DNA from: Pseudofabraea citricarpa
Taxonomy: Eukaryota > Ascomycota > Leotiomycetes > Helotiales > Dermateaceae
Length of the DNA: 64,000 bases
Direction: 5' to 3'
NCBI GenBank assembly: GCA_029641185.1
Contig: JAPWGK010000016.1
Location: 62,001-126,000, forward strand
In this document: piece by piece, positions 1 to 11,700 of the stretch
How the letters are laid out: the number at the start of each line of letters is the position of its first letter
Position numbering within the stretch: position 1 is the first letter of the stretch
The notes under the pieces: model-generated
Seen by the model: the letters and a program-made list of their open reading frames with translations, nothing else
The model's database searches: none
What the model was told of the DNA's origin: nothing
Made by a program: the position numbers and the translations under genes

Positions 1-1960
1 TAATATAAATTTAGCGATTTATATTATAAAAATAAAATATAAGATAATACGATTCGAGTATCTTTTATAATAATATATAAAACTCCTAATACTAGCTTAT
101 TTATTTATTTATACGACTAAAATATTATTAGTAGAATAATTACTTAATCCCTAATATAAGTTAAGAATTATAAGAAATAAAATTATATCTAAGCTAAGGT
201 ATTATAAAGTATAAGGTTTATTAACCGCTTTCGTATAAGTTTATTACTAATATAAAGGATACTAGTAATAGGTTACGATTAATAATTATAATACTAAAAA
301 TATAAGGAAGTTTATAGTTATACTTAGAATTATAAAATCTAATCTTAATAACCTAGTATTAAACTAATAATATAATATATTAGGAATTATATTTATAATA
401 AGCGGCTTAGTTATAGATTAAGAAGCTTTAGCGTAAGTAATACCTAAAATTAGTAACTTAGATATTACTTTTAGTCTAACTAGTTATTATATCTACTAGT
501 TTTTATTACTTAGTTTAACCTCTTACTTTTATAATTACTTTTAACTATATATTATAACTACTTATCTTAATTACTTATTTTAATTACTTATCTTAACTAG
601 CTATTTTAGCTACGTATTTTAATCGCCTACTATAACCGGCTATTATAACTAGTAATTTAAACTACCTAGTTCGACCGCTTGTTTTAATTATTACTATTAA
701 CTATTTATTTTAACCGCTTACCTTAAATAATTATATTAACTACTTATTCTAGCAGCTTATTCTAACTAGTTATATAATATACGATTAGCGATTTTAACTA
801 GCGATTTTAATTACTTATTCTACTTACTTTACCTAGATATTATAACTAGTAATATTAACTACTTAGTCCGACCGCTTACTTTAACTATTACTTTTAATTA
901 CTTATTCTAACCGCTTACCTTATATTCTAGCTACCTATTATAACTAGCTATTATAACTAGTAATATTAACTACCTAGTTTGACCGCTTGCTTTAACTATT
1001 ACTTTTAATTACTTATTCTAACTATTAACCTTAGATAATTATTTTAACTACTTATTCTAGCTATTTATTATAACTAGCTATTATAACCGGTAATATTAAC
1101 TATCTAGTTCGACCGCTCGTTTTAACTATTACTTTTAACTACTTATTTTAACTACTTATTCTAGCTACCTACTTTAACTAAATATTATAACTAATAATTA
1201 TAACTACTTAGTCCGACCGCTTACTTAAATTATTACTTTTAATTACTCGCTTTAACTAGCTATATAATATAATAATTAGTAATATAGAAATTATATATTA
1301 TAAAAGCTTATTTTAACTACTAATTCTATATAAAAGTAAAAAATATTTTTTATATTATATATATTAATTAAAAAAATTTATTACTACGATTATTCCCTTT
1401 ATATCTAAACTCTATCGTAACCTTTATTATAGTTTCTATTATTAACTTTATTATTATTTATCTTTTTTTTATTTCCTCTCTTTTACTAACTTTAGGTCTA
1501 ATTTAGGGCTTCCTTAAATCTAGTACGATTTTAATCCTTCTAAGAAGCCTTATAATACGAAGTATTACCCCTATAATATATTATAAAAGAAGTAACAGGT
1601 TTATATATATACTTTCGAATATATACTTATTATTTAACTATTTAATATAATATATAATATTAACCTTTTATAATCTTTTATCCTCTTAAGGCCCTACTTA
1701 TATCTTATAATAAGGTAAAACCTAAAAAACCTACTAGTTATATACCTCGCAAAGCCTTACTTTTTACCTTATTTCTTTGTCCTAAAAAGGGAATATTTTA
1801 TTTTAGGCGATTATTAAAAGTTATAATCTTATATATATAATACTTAGGGGAGAATAAAAATAAGAGGGGTAAGTTAAATTTTTATAAGGATTCGAATAAT
1901 ATAAGTCTTAATTTTGTGGTATTATTTGTTATAAAGATATTTGATATCCGAATAAATACC
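1..1960. repeat. AT-rich, RIP-degraded block (left edge)
   Basis: Almost pure A/T with scattered C and G. The dinucleotides CpA and TpG are very rare while CpG and CpT persist. This is expected when RIP has converted CpA to TpA on both strands. Stop codons are dense in all frames and I see no gene. Composition returns to normal between about 1960 and 2300, just beyond the 3' end of the P450 gene. The original element cannot be recognised. Confidence 0.85.
660..1260. repeat. Degenerate tandem array, unit about 105-130 bp
   Basis: A recurring block contains a 'gaccgct' core followed by 'ttaactattactttta'-like sequence. The core recurs near 672, 870, 981, 1111 and 1215. Units differ mainly by C/T and G/A changes and small indels, consistent with a satellite-like array later hit by RIP. 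No coding potential is visible. Confidence 0.6.
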
Positions 1961-2301
1961 CCCTCGAAAAAAAGTTGAAAAAGTATAACTTCGGTTTTTA
2001 GGAGCAGACCGGAAGAATATTCTACCAGGTCACGTGTATTATATTATCCGACTCCCTGGCCCCCTAACTCCCTGGCTACTCACGTAAGACTATGTTAACA
2101 ATTAGCTCCCGCTATATAGTATCTAGTCAGCTCCCGGCATATGTATGCTTAAACGCTAGTTATACTTGAAATCGATACCCGTAGTAATAACCATTAAAAG
2201 ATTAAGACTTATATATACTTGCGTCCTATATATTAACTGATATTTATAACTTTAATATTCTATTCATTAATCCTAAGCTAATAATAATAAACTCAACCGC
2301 G

Positions 2302-4179
2302 TTAATTTATAGTCTTAAATTTAACCATCAACCTATCGTGTAACGAACCTGGAGGGTGAAGACCAAACTCCTCATCCGAAATAGCAAACGTTTCGTAATT
2401 AAAGTAGATTTTCGCGATAATTATACGCATCACTAGCAAGAAGCCAAAATCATTAGCAGCTGGCTTATTTTATAAAAGTAAAAAATAAATGCCCCACAGG
2501 GAGATAAAGGACGGCGATATGAACAAGGAAACATTCGTACAATATCCTGCTAAGTGGTTTCCAACACACATCCGCGGCCCACTTGCAAAAGGCCAGAGGA
2601 TACCAGATTCATCTTGATTTCCAAACATTTGGTCTGGCTTGAGATTTTGCTCCAGCCAACGTTCCGGAATCCAAACGTCTGCGTTAGCCCATTTATGTGG
2701 GTCTCTGTGTATAAACCATTGATATGTGTTGATTCGAGTACCAGGCGCGATACCTTCAAAACTGGCTATCTGCACATGTCGATTGTTGGGCGTGACGCGG
2801 GGTAGAGGGGTGCTGTTTGGGCGCATACGTAAGGCTTCTTTAACTACCGCGTTGAGATATGTAAGTTTTTCCAAATGGGGAGCAACCACATTTTCGTCCA
2901 AGACTCTGCTTCCGCTCAAATGATGACGTAAATCAGATGGAAGCAGGCCAAGCTCCATTCGAAGATGTTCTTGTGTCGATGGGTTTTGAGAAATGTAATA
3001 TATGGCGTAGCCGAGAACAAGTCCTATTACGAAGGTCTCCAGTCAGCTCGGCCCTATCAAGACCAAGTAATTAACTCACCAAGAACTTCCCTAGCACTGG
3101 CTAAAAGGGGTTGAACAATTAATTGATGGTCTGAATATTCAGAGAAGTAGAAGACTTACACATGTGATCGAATAGCTCGCTTGCAATCTCCAAACGCTTC
3201 TCTTCCCAGCTGAGGTCTGCGGAATCCCTTTCAATTCCCTCCTTGACTGTCTGATAAACAACTGGAATATTTAAGGGAGTTATAATTTCTAACGAAGACA
3301 CAAGATTGCCCTCAGACCTATCACACATCTGTAACAAGAATTTCTCTAGCCAATCTCGTGACTCAAAATAAGTTCCCGGGAGTAGGGAGACTCCGACTTT
3401 TTCGATCCACTTAGACAGCTTCGGCATCTCCTGTAGCCAGAATGACTCCTTGCAATAGCGGAGTTCATATTTCTCTAGGAACTCATTCGTTGCACTTTTG
3501 TCAAGGAGGAACCGAGAGCCGCTTGAAAATCCGAAGATAAAAGAGTTGACGAGGTCAAGAGACAATGCATAGCTTAGTTGCAAGACGTTCGTCGAGGTAA
3601 ATTGTTTAGACTCAATATCTAAGATTGCCATTAGTTGCTTGCTGATAATCTCATTGGCAATCGCGTGCAGATGTTCCGAGTGAAGCAAGGCTGAATTGGA
3701 ATAGACACTCGAAAGTCTTCGTCGGCAAACAGTATGGTCTTTTCTCGAAAGGCTGCAGAAAGCATTCTTTTTCCTAAAGACCTCTTAAAATTGCCTCAAA
3801 GTAATATCCTTTACTCTTAGACTTGAGCTTACCCGTAGTACTTGAAAAAGTTATAGTAGTCAGGCTTTTCAAATCCACCACTGTAAATGGCGCGAACCCC
3901 TTCAGAATGTGAGCTAACACTTATATCTGCAGGGCCAAGTCTAATCACTGGACCGAGCTTCTGGTGTAATGTGTGTAGCTTCTTCAGTTCCAAATCTCGA
4001 AATCGTGTCCATAAGATCCATCCAGAGGATAATGGACTAGACCAATGCGCGTTTGGAATTCTTTCAGGTGAAGATTGCAAACGCGATTTAATCCGCAAAT
4101 ATAGCTGAACTACGAGTGTTAATAGCAGGCAAAATACCAAATATGCCGTAGGATACGATACGTAGTTTCCACCTTTCAT
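2302..4179 (-). CDS. Cytochrome P450 monooxygenase
   Basis: Microsomal heme-thiolate monooxygenase, probably a tailoring oxidase for the neighbouring NRPS product; the substrate is unknown. Exons (minus strand): 4179-3833, 3773-3160, 3100-3080, 3023-2541, 2432-2302, giving 531 aa, usual for fungal P450s. The start ATG has a strong CACC context. Residues about 8-28 form a membrane anchor, followed by a Pro-containing hinge. The ExxR motif (KEALR), the PERW motif and the heme loop FASGPRMCVG, with Cys480 as thiolate ligand, are intact. The last exon supplies the typical C-terminal beta region (HPPGSL, then LMVKF). Odd point: the I helix reads SSAREVLG around residues 321-328, so Val326 stands where the oxygen-activating Thr is usual. 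Exon 3 is only 21 nt and intron 4 (108 bp) is the longest. The 3' end lies close to the AT-rich block. Family is certain; the exact last intron is slightly less so. Confidence 0.9.
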
Positions 4180-5711
4180 GGTGAGAGTTTTTCTGCTTGG
4201 AGACTACCTATCTAGCTTCAAATCTTGAAGGGACTTTCAATCACAAGATATATTGGCGTTGCCTAGTTATATTCGTCAAACCTGAGATTCAATGTGAATA
4301 AATTTGTGTTCCCTTAGTTTAGAAGTTCATATATTATGTTCATCTTAGTTACAATAGCTTTATTCCTAGTACTAAAGAGGCTGCAGGAATGCATATGCCG
4401 TACTGTAAACGAGTAACAGTCTTGACACTATTACTATAATAGAGATAGTGATAAATTCCCCTGCATGAGATGATAGAGCACAACAATCTCAGTAGGAGGG
4501 CACTAGTGCTTATGAAAGTCATGCGCGCTGATATTCTGCATCAGCAATAACTGGCTAATGCAGTATTACTAGTGCGAGTCAGCGTGCAGATAAATTTTCA
4601 AATTTCATTAAGCATGCTGACTGAAACAAAATCTTAACAGACCAATAAAAAGTCATCAGAGAATAAATACTCTTTCCCCATTACTGTTCGCTCTCGTCCT
4701 TCAAGGATACATGTCTTCTGTTGAAGTGACGTGATCTAGTGATTTTTCTTATTATCAACATTGGAATTACGCATGATGAGACACAAATAAATGCATATTA
4801 TTGAAATGTCAGCGAAACAAAATCCAATTGTGGATAAGAGCGAATTCGTCGGTTTGTGATATGAATTCTTTTTTGTTTCCTTATAATCAATGTGACTACT
4901 GTAATTTACCTGTTTCAGATATATTAGATTCAATGGCAAACTTCTAAGAATACCTTCTGTGTGAAAAACCAAAGCTGGATACGGTTCCTAGAATCCGTGT
5001 CAAAGATTGACTAAGTAAGGCGACAGTCAGGATCTGTTGACCTTCGCCCGTGAAGACTGTTAAGTAGATAATCAGAAACCCCCTCGAGCCTTCTTCGTAT
5101 AAAAGAATAGTAGAAATTTGTTTTCTACTCTGGGATTTTTTTGGGGGGAATTCTAGAAAGTAGTTTCGCCACCTATTTCCGTCGCTTGGTTTCTTTCGCC
5201 TAAATAGGATACCGAAACGCTGAAGTTGCCAGGTAGTCTACGTTGATATGTGCGAAAGGCAAAGTAACATTATCTTGGTACTGCTTTCAAGCAACATAAC
5301 TTCTGTTGTCAAAACCCAGGTAAGGTAATGATAGAGGGTGCGTCGTCGATTTGAATTAGTTGTCAGGTCTGAAGCACTTCGTAGTAAGAAGGCGAGCCCT
5401 TGCCACAGTACCTGTACTTCAAATGCACATCGTGAGCTGTTTTTTAACAGGGAAAAAGGAAAGAAACATTAAGAGTCTACAGTATTGTCCCCCCCCCCCC
5501 CCTCTCATTGCGAAATATTCCACCACCCTGAGATTAGCTTAAAACCCCAAAATCACCTTGAAATCTTCTGACAAAATTCCGGACAGCCCTTAATACTGAG
5601 AGAAGGCAAAAAGAATGCTCATTAATCAAGAAACATAATAAAAGACCTAAATATACCAATCATATATGGCGCACATTTATTATTATAAAGCTCAATTTTG
5701 GCTAGAATTGT
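4180..5711. other. Intergenic region between NRPS 3' end and P450 5' end
   Basis: About 1.5 kb of normal composition holding the P450 promoter and the NRPS 3' region. Only short open frames occur (for example 4736-4972 on minus). They lack domain features, and I do not consider them genes. No RNA gene was recognised. Confidence 0.6.
5489..5502. repeat. Poly-C homopolymer, 14 C
   Basis: A run of fourteen C residues in the intergenic region downstream of the NRPS. It is a plain low-complexity tract and a likely spot for sequencing length error. Confidence 0.9.
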
Positions 5712-8700
5712 TTATAAAACTCCGCCCAAAAGTTGCGCTTGAAGACGCATTGTAGGGTGATCAATGATATGCTCCACACTCATTTCCATGATCCCAGCTC
5801 GTCTGTAAAAGTCTGCAAACTCCACTACTACAATGGGATCACCTTTGATATCAAACAATGGAGTGTCAAGGTTGTAGATTGGAGATAAGGTATGGTCGAG
5901 CTCTTCCGAAGAACCGATTGGCGTAACATCGTCATGCTTGTCGCGAGTATCTTGACCGGTTGAAAAACGTCTGCGGCGGTCACCGGAGGGCTTGAGGTTT
6001 TCGTTGCGATCCGAGAAATTGTCTTTTGAGATGGAGTTATCTGATTCACTATCATTCAGTGAAAATTCGGTGGAGGTGGTGGAAGAAGCGCCTTCCTTTG
6101 TCTCGGTTGTGGCGGAGAAAGGAGAGCTTGTGGTCTTGTCGTTCTCCACGAGAGGCAACGCCCAACTTTTAGGAGAGTAGTTGGTTCTTGAATCATCCTC
6201 ATAGGGTATTTCCCCTTCGCCAAAAGTGCTTTTCCAGGCTCTATAAACAAGCGCACTCACGCTCTCCGAACAATTCTTCATACTGAGGACCTGGTTGCAT
6301 GTTGAGCCCCCAAGCCGGATCGGCGACCAGGAGATGAGCTTCTCGCTAGTAAGATTTTTTATACGGATCTCGCTATTAGAACTATTTGATAAGACTCCAA
6401 TGGCTTCACATAGCATGTCCAGAAGTGCTTGAGCCATATCTTCAGTCATTGTCTTATCAGAGAATGTAAGATCGACAAGAATTGCCCCATCGTTCTTCGG
6501 ATAAGACCAGATCCAAACATCCGCAGCATCATGATCAGGACTGAACGAATCACATTTGCATTTGATACCGCCCATTGTAAAGTCTTCGACCGAGTCGTCA
6601 AGGTTTTGGTGTTGAACAACGGAGCTGAATCGTGTCCATTTCTGCCAACTGGTACAGCGCTCGATGATGTGTCGAAATCCCATGTTTTCGTATGGCATCG
6701 AAGCAAGTTGTTGATCAAGAACAGCTCGGAGAAGTTCTGTTGCTGTAGAATACAAGTCGAGCTGCACCCTTACTGGTATAATGTTCATACAGGGTCCGAC
6801 AACGCCTTCAATCCCATTCAATGCAACGTTCCGCCCGGAGATAACATGACCAAATACAACATCTGGTTTGTCATATACTACTGACAAAACTAAAGACCAT
6901 GCCGCTTTAATAATAGTTGCGAATGTAATATCAGTACCGTTCAGAAACGCCTGGGAGATCAATCGAGATCGTGATTTATTAATCAAATTGGTACAAGATG
7001 GACTAGTATGCCGGACCAAATTAGTCATTACCGAGCCATCAAGCAAGTTTGTCCAAAAGTTTTCTGCTTCTCTTGATTTGCTTTGAAGTTGCGAAAGACG
7101 AATAAACTCTGGGTAAGGTGTTGATTCAGGTAGCTTCCGGCCATCATAAGCCGATTGGAGATCTCTTATAATGATAGGGAAACATATGCCATCATACTGA
7201 GCATGAGAAAGGCGCATGATGAGTGTGTATTTTTCAAGTGCGTGTTTCACTACCGTAAACTTAGTGACCGTAGCCCCAAGATGAACAGCCTCTTCCATAT
7301 CTTGAGCGATGAGGGAATAAGTGATGTCTTCGGTGTAATCGCTTTCAGTGCTTTGCTCAATCACCGAGAAGTCAACCTGTGAAGCCTTTGTGACTACTTG
7401 AATGGTTCGACAGCTGTTTATGGCGAAGGCGGTCCTCAAAATGGGATGGTGAGAAACCAACAACTGACAAGCATTCTCTAAACGTACCACATCAGTGGTG
7501 CCACGCATGCGAAGAAGCAAATAGTTGTTGTATCCGCGACTTTTCAGTTGCCCACATGAAAATGCCCAGGACTGGTAATCTGTTGCCGGGAGGATATCTT
7601 CTACATCGCCGTTCAAAGAAGAATGCTGCAGAGTAGCGAAGCTAGTTGAAGAATCACCGTACGATAGTAGGGAATACGGCTTGTATGGCAAGCTAACCAC
7701 TTGCTTGCTATCAGTCGTCATTGCAATGCCACTCATCTCGTGAAGGCGTGGACAACGAAAGACATCCGCAACAGTCAGCCAAACGCCAGTCCTGCGCAGC
7801 AAGGCGACAAGTCTCATAGAACCGATAGAATCACCACCCTTTTCAAAGAAGCTTGATTGGAGCCCAATAATGGCTGAATCAATTCCAAGTACTTCAGCCC
7901 AAGCCCGTTGAATTTTGATCTCCATCGATGTCAAGGAACTACGTCCAAGTGAATTGTTAGAGGGAATTAAAGTGGTGCCTAAATCGTTATGGGGCAAATA
8001 GATATTATTTATTTGCTCATAAACCTCATTTGAAATTGATTCCGTCCATTTTTTGATACGGGAGCGATCGAGCTTTGCAGAACTTAGCATTGGCAAGGCC
8101 TTCACAACTGCCAATACGGCGGGAATCATATGAGTCGGAAGGTTCTCCTCCATGATTGTTCTAATTCTGGAGACGTGAGTAGCTAGATGAACTAGATCGC
8201 CGTCGGCAATTTCTAACTCGTTTTGTGACCCATAATCTGGAACCGAGATATTCGAAAGTGTTATTACCGCGACTAGAGAATTCCGACACGGCCCTTTCTG
8301 TGCAAGTGTAACTGCACTATTCGATACGCATGGAACGGAAAGGAGGACAGCTTCGATATCGCCCAATTCTATTCGCTGACCTCGAAGTTTGATTTGGTTA
8401 TCGGCTCTTCCCACAAACTCCATAGTACCATCAGACAACAAGCGCACTAGGTCACCAGTTTTATACATACGCCGAGAATTTTGCTCTTGACTATTTGCTG
8501 GAAGCCAGGCAGGATTTTTGATGAATGCCAACCTCGTCTTGTCGGTGTTTTTCAGGTAGCCTCGAGCAAGTACTGGTCCTTCGATTAGAAGTTCCCCAAC
8601 ACTATTTATAGGGACAAGGCGGTCGTGATTGCCTATTTCCGTTACCCATAGAAGGCAGCCGACACCACGACCAATGTTTGAAGGATGGATTCCAGGGTTC

Positions 8701-11700
8701 CCGAGATGTTGACTGACTGCACAGCAGATCGAGCATTCAGCAGGGCCATAACCATTCAGGACGCGTACATGCTGGGCCCATATATCGACGACGTCCTTAC
8801 GAATGGCTTCGCCCCCCATGCAAAGCGTTTTCATCGTAGGCACTTCAGCTGGACTAAGCATACTCGCAACAGTGGGAGTTAAATCAGCCCAATTGACACG
8901 CATCCTGTTCATCGCTCCCGAGAGGTCGTTGAGACGTTCCCATTCTGAAAGCACACAGACACAACCTCCAAGCATTAGGGTAGTGAAGGTTTCTTCAATG
9001 TGTTGGTCAAATGTGTAAGCTGCAAATTGCAAAGCTCGCGTATCAGGAGTAACACCGCACGCTGTACCATGGGCCCTCGAGCTTGTTGCAATGGCCTGGT
9101 GCTCCAGCACGATACCTTTGGGTTTTCCTGTTGAACCGCTGGTGAAAACAACAAATGCCGTATCTCTCGGACTAGATGAATTCTCCAGTGAGAGCATGTT
9201 CGAAATCGATGGCAGGCTGTGAATAAGGCTTGAATTCACCACGAGTATTCTCTCTACCATGCCAACGAGAACGCCTTCATGAACAGACGAAACAAGAGCG
9301 ACTCTTGCTTCAACATCGTGGAGCATAGTTTTCAGTCTATTTTTAGGATACTTAGGATCGACTGACACACATGCTCCACCCGCCTTGAGAACTGCAAGTT
9401 GGGTGATGACTGTATATGCAGATTTGTCAAAGCACAGAGGAACCAAGCTTTCTGAGGTTACTCCGCAGTTACGGAGATAAATTGCTAGACGATCAGATAA
9501 ATCTTCAAGTTCATGGAATGTGAAGTTGCCATCCCAGGCGCAGATAGCTTCTGCCTGTGGCTTAGCAAGAGTTTGATGATATATGACATTAGGTATGCGC
9601 GTTTCAAGAACCTCCGGTGGTGTGCCATTCCAAGAGAATATTTGGGACCGATCTTGGCTGCTGAGGACTTGAACTTTGCCAAGTGTCTGATCTGGGTTTG
9701 AAATTAGTGACTCGAAAATGGCTCGGAACGTGCTCGCAACGGTTTTTGCTTGATGCGTCGACAGACATGATGTCCAGCTATCAAGGCGAACAAAAAGATC
9801 ATCCTTGCCGATTATTACATCCACGGTGAGATCGTACTGAGAGATTGTTAGTCAGATTGCAGTTCATAGAGTTGAAAAGGGTGTACCTCAGTGGGATCAT
9901 TTCCATCTAATCTTTCAATAGACAAAGTGGTATTGCTATCTTGTATATCGGGAGCTCTCTGTACTGAGATAATAGAATTGAATAATTGTTGTCCTGATAA
10001 ACGTAGATTGTGTTGGATTTCGGCGAAAGAACAATGTTGATGTTGCAGACCTCCCAGGAAGTCGTTCTGTAGGATTTCAAGAGCGGTTGTGATCCTGACA
10101 TCCTGTTCCAGGTTCACTCTGCAGATTAACATATTGATATAAGGTCCTACTGCTTCCTCAATCCCAGGAATCGAGATATCCCGTCCTGATGTTAGATATC
10201 CGAAACAAACATCAGTCATTCCATTATAGAATTGAAGAACCAGCCCCCACGCTAGCCGAGATACATTCGAAATAGTCGTTCCAAGCTGCTTGCAAAATTG
10301 ATTTAAGTTATCGAGAGTGATATTAAGCTCAATTTCTTGCGAGTATATGTCTTTCGATGGGCCGATCGAAGCGTCAAGGCAAGGCATATGACAAGGCGTA
10401 ACCCCAGCTAAGTAGATGCTCCAATATTGTAGATGATTTTCAACTGACTGACGCTGTAAGAACTCGACGTAGTCTCGATAATTTGGTCCTGGTCCCGGTG
10501 GAAGCATTTCGTCGTACGCTAAGCATAAATCACGAATCAGAATCGCGATTGAAGCGCCATCGATAATCACATGATTCATCTGGAGCCGCAGGTGGACATC
10601 TCCAGAGGAAGAAATATAAACGGCCAACGTGTAAGGTCTCTGGCCGACGATAATGGGAATACCTGAATTTTGTTTCTTGTGTGTAAGATCTACGTCGGCT
10701 CGAATGATTGGGATATTTGCTCCTGGAGCCTTTAATGTCATTTGATCGTACATGCCGCTTATCGATCCACTTTCCAAAAAGGTAGTTCTCAATACTGCAT
10801 GTCTCTCGACCACCCTCTCCCAGGCTAATTGTAGTCTTTGGAGGTCTATCGAGCCAGTGGAAGCCTTCACGCAAAAAATAGTACAAAATTGGTAATATGT
10901 ATCGGAGACTGCTTGGCTTAGCATCATTCCCGCCTGAATTGGGGAACAAGGGAATATATCCTCAATTTCAGCTAAGTCTTTGACATTTGCTCGCGTAAAT
11001 TGGTCTGTGATTCGATTGAGTCCGCCATCGCCGAGATCGAGTAAAGGAAAGTCGCTAGTAGTAAATTGGAGACTACTGGATTGTAGCCGCTCGACTGCCA
11101 GTGTTAACAAGTGTTTACAGGTGCTAACCCAGTGGGAGAGTTTCGACTGGTGATGCATGAGTTTGTTGAACATGAAGAGGAACTTCATATGACCTTTTTC
11201 TACGGTCACATGAACGTCAATCAGTGCTGATCTGGGCATCGTGTGATTCCTATCAGTAACATTCTCAGCTTCGAAAGGCACTGGCTGAAAGACTGCATCT
11301 TCTCTGTCAAATTGTTGGTATAAACCGACATAGTTGAATATTAACTCTGCCGGATGGTGATGCAGAAATTTTATACTACCTTTATCATTGAGATATCGAG
11401 ATGCAAAGTAAGGCCAGCCATTCGCTGGTACACTTCGACGAGCATCCTTGACAAGTGCGATAGTCTTTACTATGTCTTCGTCTCTTTCTACACCCAAGCT
11501 CACCTGCAATGGACTTAATGCGGTGAACCAACCAACTGTACTCGATAGGTCAATCTCGGAGCTCCATGGTTCGCGGCCATGAGACTCCGTGAAAAGCGCT
11601 GGGGTAGATCTGTCTGTAAATGTAGCCTGGAATGATTGCAGGACTGATGCTATCATAACATCCATGGCGTCGGTTCGAAGAGCGCTGTGACAGGTCACTA

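Noticed and set aside
4736..4972. 78-residue minus-strand frame between P450 and NRPS
   Set aside because: No domain, no splice context and unusual composition; more likely chance.
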